Source of the DNA: Mesorhizobium amorphae CCNWGS0123
GTDB lineage: Bacteria > Pseudomonadota > Alphaproteobacteria > Rhizobiales > Rhizobiaceae
Assembly (NCBI RefSeq): GCF_001686985.1
Contig: NZ_CP015318.1
Coordinates: 4,896,001-4,960,000 of the forward strand
DNA length: 64,000 nucleotides
Direction of reading: 5' to 3'
Made by a program: the position numbers and the translations under genes. The notes under the pieces were generated by a model. It made no database searches. It was not told the origin of the DNA and was given only the letters and a program-made list of their open reading frames with translations. Position 1 is the first letter of the stretch; every line of letters starts with the position of its first letter. This document shows positions 41,295 to 50,507 of the stretch, in pieces.

Positions 41295-42833
41295 TCACGG
41301 TTCGCCCTGCCCGATCGCTTCCTTGCGCTTGGCCACATAGGTTTCCAGCGCCTCGCGCACCGCGACATCCATGACCGGCTCGACGTAATCTTCCAGCGCC
41401 TTCTTCCATAGGCGCGTCGCTCGCGCCGTGGCGTCGAGCCCGCCGGCCTCCTGCCAGGCCTCGTAATTTTGCCAGTTGGACAGCATCGGCTGGTAGAAAG
41501 CGGTGGCGTAGCGTTCCAGCGTGTGCGGCTCGCCGAAGAAATGGCCGCCGGTCGGCACCGCCCCCAGCGCCTCGACTGCCAATTCGGCCTCATCGACCAC
41601 GATCGGGCGCAAAAACTCCATCATGTGCTGGATCATCTCGACATCGATGATGAGCTTCTCGAACGATGCCGTCAGCCCGCCCTCCTGCCAGCCGGCGGCG
41701 TGGTAGACGAGGTTGCCGTGGCCGAGCACCGCGCCCCACAAAGCCATCAGCGTCTCATAGGCGCCTTGCGCGTCGGCGGCATTGGAGGCCGAGCCCGGCG
41801 TGGTGCGGTAGGGCAGGTTGTAGCGCCTGGCCAGTTGCCCTGAGGCGATGTTGGCTTTGGTGTTCTCCGGCGTGCCGAAAGCCGGGGCGCCCGACTTCAT
41901 GTCGACATTGGAGGTGAAGGCGCCATACATCACCGGCGCGCCCGGTCGCACAAGCTGCGTCAGCGCCACGCCGAAAAGCGCCTCCGCATTCTGCTGCGCC
42001 AATGCGCCGGCCAGCGTCACCGGGCTCATCGCTCCCATGAGCGTGAACGGCGTCACCGCCACCGACTGCCCGAACTCGGCCATGGTCATCAGCCCCTCGG
42101 CCATCATCTCGTCGAAGCGGCGCGGCGAGTTGACCGAGATGATGGTGGTGATGCCGGGATCGTCGCGCATTTGGTCCAGAGTCAAGCCCCGCGCAATCGC
42201 CATCATTTCGATGCCGTCCAGCGCCCTGCCCCGGCCGATCGCCGAGACATGGAAGCTTTTGTCGGTCAGTGTCAGATTGGTGAAGTAGGTGTCGAGGTGG
42301 CGGGCATTGGCCGGCAGTTCCACCGGCGCGCAGACCTGGTTGCCGAGCATGTGGATGCAGTTGAAATGCTGCGCCAGCCGGGTGAGATCAGAATAGTCGC
42401 GCAGATTGCCGGCGCGGCGGCCGCGCTCCATGTCGTGCACGTTGGGCGGTCCGGCGACCAGCGTGAAATTGATCGTGTTGCCACCGAGATGGATGGCCTG
42501 GGCCGGATTGCGTGGCGTCAGCGTATAGGTAGAACGCGTCGTCTTCAGCGCTTCGTCGACCATGCCGCGATCGATGCGGACATTCGCCGTCGCGTGATCG
42601 ACCTTGGCCCCGGCCTCCTCGAACAGCGACAGCGCCCGCGGGCTCATCACCTCGATACCGAAATTTTCCAGGATGTGCATCGACGCCTGATGGATCGCCT
42701 CGATCTGGTCGGCCGAGAGCATGGCCATCGGCGGATAGGGATTGGTCACTCGTCTCAGCGGCAGTTGCGGGATGGCGGCCGGGCCCCTGTTGCTGGTTCG
42801 CTCGGCGCCGCGTTTGCGTCTTGGTTCGGTCAT
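41295..42833 (-). CDS. Trimethylamine-methyltransferase (MttB) superfamily protein, non-pyrrolysine
   Basis: The 512-residue protein belongs to the MttB superfamily: MLSADQIEAIHQASMHILENFGIEV near residue 38, TLVAGPPNVHDMERGRRAGN, TPFTLMGAMSPVTLAGALAQ near residue 265, TPGSASNAADAQGAYETLMA and VYHAAGWQEGGLTASFEKLI near residue 395. There is no in-frame TAG, so it is not a pyrrolysine enzyme. Some non-pyrrolysine members demethylate glycine betaine to dimethylglycine. The next gene encodes a dimethylglycine-dehydrogenase-like protein, which supports that type of substrate. No corrinoid protein gene is near. The start at 42833 was chosen because upstream sequence is unlike the family. Confidence 0.83.
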   Translation of the reverse strand: MTEPRRKRGAERTSNRGPAAIPQLPLRRVTNPYPPMAMLSADQIEAIHQASMHILENFGIEVMSPRALSLFEEAGAKVDHATANVRIDRGMVDEALKTTRSTYTLTPRNPAQAIHLGGNTINFTLVAGPPNVHDMERGRRAGNLRDYSDLTRLAQHFNCIHMLGNQVCAPVELPANARHLDTYFTNLTLTDKSFHVSAIGRGRALDGIEMMAIARGLTLDQMRDDPGITTIISVNSPRRFDEMMAEGLMTMAEFGQSVAVTPFTLMGAMSPVTLAGALAQQNAEALFGVALTQLVRPGAPVMYGAFTSNVDMKSGAPAFGTPENTKANIASGQLARRYNLPYRTTPGSASNAADAQGAYETLMALWGAVLGHGNLVYHAAGWQEGGLTASFEKLIIDVEMIQHMMEFLRPIVVDEAELAVEALGAVPTGGHFFGEPHTLERYATAFYQPMLSNWQNYEAWQEAGGLDATARATRLWKKALEDYVEPVMDVAVREALETYVAKRKEAIGQGEP

Positions 42834-43049
42834 AGGCCCATCAAAGCGCCGGCGCGGCGATAGCGATGTCAGAAATCCGCCGTTTGCAGGCGAGATTTTA
42901 GCCAAGGCGGCATTTTCGAAATTGCATGGAGATAAAAGCGACAGAGCAGGTCGAAATATCGATACCGATCCAGATGGGCGCACGGGAGCCGCGGGCCGTT
43001 AAGAAACGCTGCAAGAATCCCTTTATGTTTTCCGCCTATTCGTCTGCCA

Positions 43050-43640
43050 ATGCGTAGATCGAGTTTTAGTAAAATTTTAGCCGTTACCGTGCTGCTGGCG
43101 CTTTCCGCCTGCGCGACGCCGCCGAACCATATCAACGATGTCTGCGCCGTCTTCGACCAGAATGACGGCTGGTTCGACAACTGGCAGGCAGCGGCCGAGC
43201 GTGCCGAGCAGAAATACGGCATACCGGTTCCAGTGCTGATGGCGACGGTGCGCAAGGAATCCGGCTTCAAGAGCAATGCCAGGCCACCGCGCACCAAACT
43301 GCTTGGCTTCATCCCGTGGAAGCATGTCTCCTCGGCCACCGGATTCTCGCAGGCGCTCGACGGGACCTGGTCGCAATACCAGAGCGAGACCGGCAACTGG
43401 GCGGCGCGCCGGACCAAGTTTGCCGACGCCGTCGATTTCGTCGGCTGGTATCACTCAAAAACCGCCGACACGTTCGGCGTCGCGCGCAATGACACCTACA
43501 ATCTCTATCTGGCCTACTATCTCGGCTGGACCGCCTATGGCCGCGGCAACCGTGGCGATGCCGGCGTTCAGGGCTATGCGCGGGCAACCGAAAAGATGGC
43601 CCGCGACTATGCCGTCCAGCTGCAGCAATGCGGGAGCTAG
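43050..43640 (+). CDS. Lytic transglycosylase lipoprotein (SLT family)
   Basis: The 196-residue product has a lipoprotein signal with a lipobox ending LSAC near residue 20 (VTVLLALSAC), so it is anchored by a lipid. The rest is a small SLT-type domain: VPVLMATVRKESGFKSNARP has the catalytic glutamate after VRK, and SSATGFSQALDGTWSQYQ and YLGWTAYGRGNRGDAGVQGYA follow the family pattern. It should cut the glycan strand of peptidoglycan. The TAG stop lies inside copy 2 of the palindromic repeat. Confidence 0.85.
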   Translation: MRRSSFSKILAVTVLLALSACATPPNHINDVCAVFDQNDGWFDNWQAAAERAEQKYGIPVPVLMATVRKESGFKSNARPPRTKLLGFIPWKHVSSATGFSQALDGTWSQYQSETGNWAARRTKFADAVDFVGWYHSKTADTFGVARNDTYNLYLAYYLGWTAYGRGNRGDAGVQGYARATEKMARDYAVQLQQCGS

Positions 43641-43741
43641 AGCGTTTCACCGTTTCGCGGAAACGGCGAACCGCTCTATCTCTTTGTTTTGACGCAATTC
43701 CCAAGGGGAAAAGCGCTCACACTTTTCCTGGAATTGCTCTA
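43638..43741 (+). repeat. Palindromic intergenic repeat, copy 2 (~104 bp, inverted relative to copy 1)
   Basis: Read on the minus strand the block starts TAGAGCAATTCCAGGAAAAG as copy 1 does and keeps the AAAGAGATAGAGCGGTTC core, then ends in GCTCTA. It contains CCGTTTC/GAAACGG and CAATTCC/GGAATTG stems. It supplies the TAG stop codon of the transglycosylase gene and ends 14 bases before the next convergent gene's stop. Confidence 0.87.
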
Positions 43742-43754
43742 ACACCTTCCCGGT

Positions 43755-46085
43755 TTAGTGCCGCCTTGTCGTATCTTTCGGCTTTTTGACACCGGTTTCG
43801 GAAGCCTCGTCGACTACTTTGTGGCGACGGGCTCGCATTCCAGCCTGACCCTGCTCCACGGCATCCCCGATCTGGTCGGCCTCCGCGCTGCCCGTTTTGC
43901 CTCGCGGCCGGTTGGGCGCTTTTCCGGTCGAACCCGGCCCGGTGCTGGGCGCATCCTCCGGCACGCCCTCATGCGCGGCGTGCTCCTTGTCGAACTTGAT
44001 CACCGGCTCCATCGTCGAAAGCACGTCGTCCGACAGCCAGCACAGGCTCATATGGCCGTCGCCGAGGTTCTTCACCGGCGGCACCTTGGTCTCGCAGAGC
44101 TTGTCAGGCACCAGCTTCTTGTAGCCGCAGCGCGTCTGGAACGGGCACCCGCTCGGCGGGTTCATTGCCGACGGGATGTCGCCCTCGAGCACGATGTGCT
44201 TCTTGACCACGCTGGTGTCGGCAATCGGGATCGCCGAAAGGAGCGCCTCGGTATAGGGGTGATAGGGCGGCGCGAAGATCTGGTCGGTCGTGCCCTGCTC
44301 GACGATATAGCCGAGATACATGACGACGACGCGGTCGGCGATGTAGCGCACGACAGACAGGTCGTGGCTGATGAACAGCATCGTCGTCTTGTTCTTGCGC
44401 TGGATGTCCATCAAGAGTTCGGTCACCGCCGCCTGCACCGAGACGTCGAGGGCCGAGACCGGCTCGTCGGCCACCACCACCTTGGCGTCGCCGGCAAAGG
44501 CGCGCGCCACGCCGATACGCTGCTTCTGCCCGCCTGACAGCTGGCGCGGCTTGCGGGTCTCGAACGCTCGCGGCAGCTTCACCAGGTCGAGCAGTTCCAG
44601 CATCCGCTTGCGACGCTCGGCGACATTGGTGCCGACATTGAATTTTTCCAACGTACGGATGATCTGCGAGCCGACCGTGTGGCTGGGATTGAGCGTATCG
44701 AACGGATTCTGGAACACCATCTGGATCGACGACACGGTCTCGACACTGCGCTTCTCGATGCCCGTCGACTGGATTTCCTTGTTGCCGAGTGTCACGCTGC
44801 CGGAACTCGCAGTTTCCAGGCCGAGCAGCACCTTGGCCAGCGTCGACTTTCCGCAACCGGATTCACCGACGATCGCAACCGTCTCGGATTCGCGCGCCAT
44901 GAAGGAGATCGTTTCGTTGGCCTTGACGACGCGGCCTTCGCTCGAACCGAACACCTCACTGCCGCCGACCTTGTAGTATTTCCTCAGATCCTCGATCTTG
45001 AGCACCGGCGCGCCGGGCACGACGCGCTCGTTGACCTTCTTGGCGCCCGGAGGCAGCGCTTCCCAGTCGATCTCGTTGAAGCGCACGCAGCGCGAAAAAT
45101 GCCCTTCGTGACCCTCGACCTCGATCATCGGAATCTCGGCGGCGTTGCAGACGCCTTCGACGAAATGGTGGCAGCGCGGGCCGAAATTGCAGCCCTTGGG
45201 CCGCTCGTGCGGCAGCGGCAATTGCCCGGGGATCGAGATCAGCGGCCGCGAATTCTTGTCGGCACCGGGCAGCGGGATCGAGCGGAACAACCCCTGCGTA
45301 TAGGGATGGCGCATCCGGTCGAACACGTCCTTGATCTTGCCGGTCTCGACCGCCTCGCCCGAATACATCACCGTGATGCGGTCGCAGGTCTCGAGGATCA
45401 GGCCGAGATTGTGCGACACGAAGATCATCGACGTGCCAAACTTCTCGCCGAGCCCCTTGACCAGGTCGACGATGCCGGCCTCAACCGTCACGTCGAGCGC
45501 CGTCGTCGGCTCGTCGAGCAGAAGCAGCGCCGGCTTCGACAGCAGCGCCATGGCGATGACGATGCGTTGCTGCTGGCCGCCGGAAAGCTGGTGCGGATAG
45601 GACCGCATCATGCGCTCGGGATCGGGCAGCCTGACCGAGCGCACCATGTCGAGCGCCCGGCTGTAAGCCTCTTCCTTCGACACCTTGTCGTGGATCAGCG
45701 GCACTTCCATCAATTGCTGGCCGACCTTCATCGCCGGATTGAGGCTCGCCATCGGCTCCTGGTAGATCATCGCGATCTTGTTGCCGCGGATGGCGCGCAG
45801 TTCCTCGTCGGACAGTTCGCCCATGTCCTTGCCCTGGAACTTGATCTTGCCGCCGACGATCTTTCCGATGTTGGAGAGGTCGCGCATGATGCCGAGCGAC
45901 ACGGTCGACTTGCCGCAACCGGATTCGCCGACGATGCCCATGGCTTCCCCCGGCATGACCGTGCAGGAGAAATCCATGACGGCCGGTATCTCGCCCTTGC
46001 GGGTGAAGAAGGAGATCGACAGGTTCTCGATCTCGATGATCGGCCCACCGGTCGGCTTGCCGGGATTTCGAACTGCCTCGTTCAT
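43755..46085 (-). CDS. Oligopeptide-type ABC transporter ATPase, DppD-DppF fusion
   Basis: The 776-residue protein has two full ABC domains. The first has GESGCGKST near residue 45, LSGGQQQRIVIAMAL and LLLDEPTTALDVT. The second has GESGCGKST near residue 415, LSGGQKQRIGVARAF and VVADEPVSALDVS. Each is followed by the Fe-S-like Cys region of the OppD/F group (FGPRCHHFVEGVC, FQTRCGYKKLVPDKLC). This single chain replaces the two separate ATPases of most Dpp/Opp systems. A charged tail of about 90 residues follows domain 2 and has no known function. The ATG at 46085 follows GGAGC. Confidence 0.86.
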   Translation of the reverse strand: MNEAVRNPGKPTGGPIIEIENLSISFFTRKGEIPAVMDFSCTVMPGEAMGIVGESGCGKSTVSLGIMRDLSNIGKIVGGKIKFQGKDMGELSDEELRAIRGNKIAMIYQEPMASLNPAMKVGQQLMEVPLIHDKVSKEEAYSRALDMVRSVRLPDPERMMRSYPHQLSGGQQQRIVIAMALLSKPALLLLDEPTTALDVTVEAGIVDLVKGLGEKFGTSMIFVSHNLGLILETCDRITVMYSGEAVETGKIKDVFDRMRHPYTQGLFRSIPLPGADKNSRPLISIPGQLPLPHERPKGCNFGPRCHHFVEGVCNAAEIPMIEVEGHEGHFSRCVRFNEIDWEALPPGAKKVNERVVPGAPVLKIEDLRKYYKVGGSEVFGSSEGRVVKANETISFMARESETVAIVGESGCGKSTLAKVLLGLETASSGSVTLGNKEIQSTGIEKRSVETVSSIQMVFQNPFDTLNPSHTVGSQIIRTLEKFNVGTNVAERRKRMLELLDLVKLPRAFETRKPRQLSGGQKQRIGVARAFAGDAKVVVADEPVSALDVSVQAAVTELLMDIQRKNKTTMLFISHDLSVVRYIADRVVVMYLGYIVEQGTTDQIFAPPYHPYTEALLSAIPIADTSVVKKHIVLEGDIPSAMNPPSGCPFQTRCGYKKLVPDKLCETKVPPVKNLGDGHMSLCWLSDDVLSTMEPVIKFDKEHAAHEGVPEDAPSTGPGSTGKAPNRPRGKTGSAEADQIGDAVEQGQAGMRARRHKVVDEASETGVKKPKDTTRRH

Positions 46086-46137
46086 GGGTCGCTCCAATCC
46101 TTGTTCTTCCAGTCAGGCCGGGCCGAAGACCCGTCCG

Positions 46138-47295
46138 TCAGTCTTTCATCGACTGTTCGCGCAGCGAGTCGGCCAACAGGTTGAGCCCCAGCACGAACGA
46201 CATCAGCGCGATCGTCGGCGGCAAGGCCGGATGGATGAAGGACCGCAGCAGGCGGCTGGCGTCCTTGATCGCGGTGCCCCAGTCCGGGCTTTCCGGCGCC
46301 AGTCCGAGGCCGAAGTAACCCAGCGTGCCAAGCAGGATCGTGGTGTAGCCGATGCGCAGGCAGGCATCGACGATAAGCGGTCCGCGTGCATTGGGCAGGA
46401 TCTCCCACAGCATGATGTACCAGGGTGATTCACCGCGCGTCTGCGCCGCCGCCACATAGTCGCGCGTCTTGATGTCCATGGTCAGGCCACGCACGATGCG
46501 GAACACGCCGGGGCTGGAGGCGAACACCACAGCCACGAAGATGTTGAGCTGGTTGGGATCGATATGGACGATCTTGAGCGGATCGGCATCGAAGACGAGG
46601 CCGGCATAGACCCAGCCACCGATGACGAGCGTCAATCCGAGCAGGATGTAGAGGCGGTCGGGCCGGTTCTTGTAGCGCGTCCAGAACAGCACGCTGAAGA
46701 AGATGATCGGGAACAGGAAGAACAGCCCGGCCATGGCATAGGGGATCGGCGTGTCCATGATGCCCGGCGTCACCAGCAGGTAGAACAGCAGGATGACCGG
46801 GAAGGCCAGCACCAGATTGGCGAGGAACGACAGCACAGTATCGATCTTGCCGCCATAGTAGCCGGCCGGCAGGCCGAGCGTGATGCCGACCATCAGCGCA
46901 AAGCCGGTCGCCGCCGGCGCGATGATCAGCACGATCTGGCTGCCAAAGACCATGCGGGAAAACACGTCGCGGGCCAGCTTGTCGCCGCCGAAATAGTAGA
47001 CGAGCTTCGATACCGGTTCGATCCCGCCCGGCAGCGCGTCCTTCATGATCGGCACCTGGGCGAGCGGGTCGAAGGGCGCGACGGTCGAGGCGAAGATCGC
47101 CGTGAACAGCCAGAACAGGCAGATGCCGACGCCGACAACCCCGACGCCGGTATCGAACAGCTGACCGTAGAGGCCGAGCTTCTTCTTGTAGGCGAAGCTC
47201 GCGCCCATGACGATGGCAAGGGCGATCCAAACCGGCCAGAACCGCCCGATCACACCGAGGATGACATTGAAGGCGCTGATATATTCGACCTGCAT
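46138..47295 (-). CDS. Oligopeptide-type ABC transporter permease (DppC-like)
   Basis: The 385-residue membrane protein begins with helices (FWPVWIALAIVMGASFAYKK, GVVGVGICLFWLFTAIFAST) and an N-terminal stretch typical of DppC, then a BPD permease core (IVLIIAPAATGFALMVGITL). The EAA loop is KTRDYVAAAQTRGESPWYIMLWEILPN near residue 275. TTILLGTLGYFGLGLAPESPDWG is diagnostic for DppC/OppC. It is longer than the usual 300 residues because of extra helices in the middle (AMAGLFFLFPIIFFSVLFW, ILLGLTLVIGGWVYAGLVF). It follows the DppB-like gene by 12 bases. Confidence 0.88.
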   Translation of the reverse strand: MQVEYISAFNVILGVIGRFWPVWIALAIVMGASFAYKKKLGLYGQLFDTGVGVVGVGICLFWLFTAIFASTVAPFDPLAQVPIMKDALPGGIEPVSKLVYYFGGDKLARDVFSRMVFGSQIVLIIAPAATGFALMVGITLGLPAGYYGGKIDTVLSFLANLVLAFPVILLFYLLVTPGIMDTPIPYAMAGLFFLFPIIFFSVLFWTRYKNRPDRLYILLGLTLVIGGWVYAGLVFDADPLKIVHIDPNQLNIFVAVVFASSPGVFRIVRGLTMDIKTRDYVAAAQTRGESPWYIMLWEILPNARGPLIVDACLRIGYTTILLGTLGYFGLGLAPESPDWGTAIKDASRLLRSFIHPALPPTIALMSFVLGLNLLADSLREQSMKD

Positions 47296-47307
47296 CCGCC
47301 CGATCCC

Positions 47308-48342
47308 CTACTGCACTCTGATACGCGGATTGAGAAACGCGTAGCCGACATCTGAAATGAGCTGCGTGATCAGCACGATGAATACCGAGACCAGCGAACA
47401 GCCGAGCAAAAGGTCGATATCATTGTTGCCGGCGGCCTCGACCAGCGTGTAGCCGAAGCCCTGGTAGCGGAACATCACCTCGACGATGACGACGCCGGTG
47501 AGCAGCCAGGGAAACTGCAGCATGATGACGGTGAACGGCGCAATCAGCGCGTTGCGCAGCGCGTGCTTGACCACGACGCTGCCGAAGGAAAGGCCCTTCA
47601 GCCGTGCGGTGCGGATATATTGCTGCGTCATCACCTCGACCATCGAGGCGCGTGTCATGCGCGCGATATAGCCGATGCCGTAGATCGCCAGCGTCATCAC
47701 CGGCAGCGTGAAATTGTAGAAGGTGATGCCTTGGCTGGCCGAGGCCGCCGAACCGTTCAGCCAGCCGAGCCAGGAGGCGAAGATGACGGTGAAGATGACG
47801 CCCGACACATATTCGGGCGTCGCCGTCGAGGCAATCGAAGCGACCGATAGCGTCCGGTCCGTTCGCGACCCCTCACGCATTCCGGCAAGGATGCCGATCA
47901 GCAGCGAGATCGGTATCATTACCAGCAGCACGCAGAGCATCAGGATGCCGGTGGCACTGAGTGCTGGGAACAGCTTCGACGCCACGGTGGTCTTGAACTT
48001 GGTTGAACAGCCGAAATCGCCCTGCAGGATACCGGAGTAAGTCGGCACAAGCGGATCGTTGCAGAAGGAAAACCGCTGGGCCGGCTTGCCCGTCGCGGCA
48101 TCGGTCACCGGCTGCTTGGGCAACACGCCGAGCCACTGACCATAGCGGACGAAGAAATTCTGACGATAGCCGTGTCCCGCCAGCCAGCTCTCGAGCTGCT
48201 CGGCCGATGTATGCATTTCAGTTTGGCTGATCGCCAGCTTCTTCAAATTCGGATCGAGGTTGATCAGGAAGAAGACGATGATCGTCAGGCACAGCATCGT
48301 CAATGCCATGGTGCCCAAGCGCCTGAGAACGAAAGATAGCAT
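47308..48342 (-). CDS. Oligopeptide-type ABC transporter permease (DppB-like)
   Basis: The 344-residue membrane protein starts with the DppB motif LSFVLRRLGTMALTMLCLTI and has a long periplasmic loop (about residues 40-120). The channel domain follows (GILMLCVLLVMIPISLLIGILAG), with the EAA loop QQYIRTARLKGLSFGSVVVKHALRN near residue 240. The loop is longer than in classical DppB and contains KQPVTDAATGKPAQRFSFCN. It pairs with the DppC-like protein to form the channel. It is separated from the binding-protein gene by about 225 bases containing a hairpin. Confidence 0.87.
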   Translation of the reverse strand: MLSFVLRRLGTMALTMLCLTIIVFFLINLDPNLKKLAISQTEMHTSAEQLESWLAGHGYRQNFFVRYGQWLGVLPKQPVTDAATGKPAQRFSFCNDPLVPTYSGILQGDFGCSTKFKTTVASKLFPALSATGILMLCVLLVMIPISLLIGILAGMREGSRTDRTLSVASIASTATPEYVSGVIFTVIFASWLGWLNGSAASASQGITFYNFTLPVMTLAIYGIGYIARMTRASMVEVMTQQYIRTARLKGLSFGSVVVKHALRNALIAPFTVIMLQFPWLLTGVVIVEVMFRYQGFGYTLVEAAGNNDIDLLLGCSLVSVFIVLITQLISDVGYAFLNPRIRVQ

Positions 48343-48531
48343 GGCGGTCCCCTGCCGGTCTGGTTGGGGTTGTAGCCAGCTTCGAAACCAGCCCTACCGT
48401 TGCCGGCAGAGTTGGCTGTCAAACCGGCCCTCGGATGCGATCAACCCTGTTTTATTGCACGATCTTTCCCGAAGAGTCCGCAACTTTTTTGCTGCGCCGG
48501 CTTCCGGTTCTGGAACCATGCAACGAGTGAT

Positions 48532-48557
48532 GGGGAAGGGGCAAACGCCCCCTCCCC
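48532..48557 (-). terminator. GC hairpin between binding-protein and permease genes
   Basis: On the minus strand GGGGAGGGGGC and GCCCCTTCCCC form an 11-bp stem with one mismatch and a GTTT loop, 11 bases after the binding-protein stop. No T-run follows. Such hairpins often let more binding protein than permease be made. Confidence 0.6.
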
Positions 48558-48568
48558 GATCGGTCCGA

Positions 48569-50221
48569 TCATGCCTGCTCGAGCCAGACCTTGCCGTAGT
48601 CGCGTTCGAAGGTCGGGTGCATCTTGTAGTTCTGCACCGCCTTGACCGAGTGGCTGTAGAGCTTGCGCCAGAAGGGCTGGATGATGATGCCGGAATCCTG
48701 CAGGATCTGCTCGATATCCTTCATCATGTCCTTGCGCTTTGCGGCGTCTGCAACGGCCATCGCAGCGTTGAGCTTGGCGTCCCAGTCGGGATTCGACCAG
48801 GCTGTCTCGTTCCAGGATTCGCCGGTGCGGTAACCCAGGGACAGAACCTGGACCCCCAGCGGCCGCATGTTCCAGGTGGTCATGGACAGCGGATACTTGG
48901 TCCAGTCGTTCCAGAACGTCGAGCCCGGCAGCACCGTACGCTTGACCTTGATGCCGGCGTCGCGCAATTGCGCGGCGATTGAATCGCCGGTATTCTTCTG
49001 CCAGTCCTCGTCGACCGTGATCAACTCGTGCTCGAAGTCGGCTTGGCCGGCTTCCGCCATCAGCGCTTTCGCCTTGGCGGGATCACGGGCGATTTTCGGC
49101 AGCTCGTAATATTCCGGATGAATCGGGCAGACATGGTGGTTCTCGGCGACGGTGCCGGCATTGCCGTAGCCGAGTTGAAGGACGACAGCATTGTCGACGC
49201 CGAGCTGCAGCGCCTGACGCACCTTCTGGTCGTCGTAAGGCTTGTTGGTGACGTTGGTGCGGCAGACGACGGTCCCGGCGGTAACCACTTCGGACTTCAC
49301 CAGATCCAGACCGTCGAGGATTGACACGTAGTCGGCCGTGGTTTCGTAGTTGGCGTGCACTTCGCCCGCTTCGAAGGCGCTGACCATCGCCGCTGGATCG
49401 GTGCCGTAGTCGATGAACTCGACGCCGTCGAGAAAGACTTCGCCGTCCCACCACTTGTTGTCTTCGCGGCGCTTGTAGACCACCTTCTGGCCGACATCGT
49501 AGGAAACGAGTTCGAAAGGACCGGTACCGATCGGACAGGCTTTGAAGTCGCCGCCTTTTTCATCGAAGGTCTTGTGGACGATCAGGGCCGGATAGTCGCA
49601 GACATTGGGAATGATCGAAATGTCCGGCGAGCCAAGCTTCAGCTTGATGGTGTGATCGTCGACCTTGGTGACGGCGCTTTCATCGAGCTTGTCGTCCTTG
49701 ACCAGCGTGCCGAGGCGGCCGGGCATCGAATTGCCTTCGGCTTTCTTGTCGGCCCAGCGCTTGAGGTTGAAGATGACGTCATCGGCGTTGAATGCATCGC
49801 CGTTCGACCAGGTCACGCCCTTGCGCACATGCAATGTGTATTCAGTGGCGTCGTCGTTGATCTCCCAGCTTTCGAGCAGATAGGGGCGGAACGTGTATTC
49901 GGTCGTGTACTTGACCAGCGGCTCGAGCGCCTGGCGCTCCGCATTGGCGATTTCGGACCAGTCGGCCTTGCGTGGATCCTTGGGGTCCTTGATCCACTGC
50001 GCGACCTTCAGGATGCCACCCTTCTTGCCCTGTACTTCTTCCGCCTTGGCCGGCGTCGGATCGGCGAGACCGAGCATGCCGTAGGCCATCGCCGTGGACG
50101 CGCCGAAGACGCTGGCCAAAGCGAGAAATTCGCGGCGATCCATCTTGCCTGCCTTGGCTTCTTCGGCCATTGCCAGGATATGATCCGGAACGCGGTCACC
50201 GTTGCTTTTGTAGATTGCCAT
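48569..50221 (-). CDS. Oligopeptide-type ABC transporter binding protein (family 5), Tat-exported
   Basis: The 550-residue protein has a twin-arginine signal (KMDRREFLALASVFGASTAM, residues about 26-45) after an N-terminal extension, then the family 5 solute-binding fold: LEPLVKYTTEYTFRPYLLES, TEYTLHVRKGVTWSNGDAFNADD, ACPIGTGPFELVSYD and NVTNKPYDDQKVRQALQLG. Binding proteins of this family carry peptides, opines, nickel or heme; the ligand is not evident. It is the first gene of a four-gene transporter operon. Tat export suggests that it folds before crossing the membrane. Confidence 0.87.
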   Translation of the reverse strand: MAIYKSNGDRVPDHILAMAEEAKAGKMDRREFLALASVFGASTAMAYGMLGLADPTPAKAEEVQGKKGGILKVAQWIKDPKDPRKADWSEIANAERQALEPLVKYTTEYTFRPYLLESWEINDDATEYTLHVRKGVTWSNGDAFNADDVIFNLKRWADKKAEGNSMPGRLGTLVKDDKLDESAVTKVDDHTIKLKLGSPDISIIPNVCDYPALIVHKTFDEKGGDFKACPIGTGPFELVSYDVGQKVVYKRREDNKWWDGEVFLDGVEFIDYGTDPAAMVSAFEAGEVHANYETTADYVSILDGLDLVKSEVVTAGTVVCRTNVTNKPYDDQKVRQALQLGVDNAVVLQLGYGNAGTVAENHHVCPIHPEYYELPKIARDPAKAKALMAEAGQADFEHELITVDEDWQKNTGDSIAAQLRDAGIKVKRTVLPGSTFWNDWTKYPLSMTTWNMRPLGVQVLSLGYRTGESWNETAWSNPDWDAKLNAAMAVADAAKRKDMMKDIEQILQDSGIIIQPFWRKLYSHSVKAVQNYKMHPTFERDYGKVWLEQA

Positions 50222-50507
50222 GACTGACTCCCATTGTTGGCTTTCTGCCTTTTAACATTCCGCATCCGCGCCGTGATGTCAAAGACCGACACGGACTGGG
50301 AACATGTTAGCGAATGTGCAACTTTGGAAGGAGGGCAGTTCGCGTGATAGCGACAGTCTTGACGCAAAATTGCTACTGCCCGGAAGATTCCGTTCGAATC
50401 CCGGCGCCCGATTAAGATGAGACATTCAGGCGGGATAGGACAGCGCCAGCCGATCCGTGAGTTTGCGCCAGGACGAGACCTCCCGACGCCCGCGATCGTC
50501 GCCGATT

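Noticed and set aside
41295..42833. A pyrrolysine-containing trimethylamine methyltransferase
   Set aside because: The frame has no internal TAG codon and no pyl genes are present in the window.
50385..50411. A tRNA T-arm-like string (GTTCGAATCCCGGCGCCC)
   Set aside because: The five bases on either side of the loop do not pair, and no matching acceptor or anticodon arms lie upstream, so it is not a tRNA gene.
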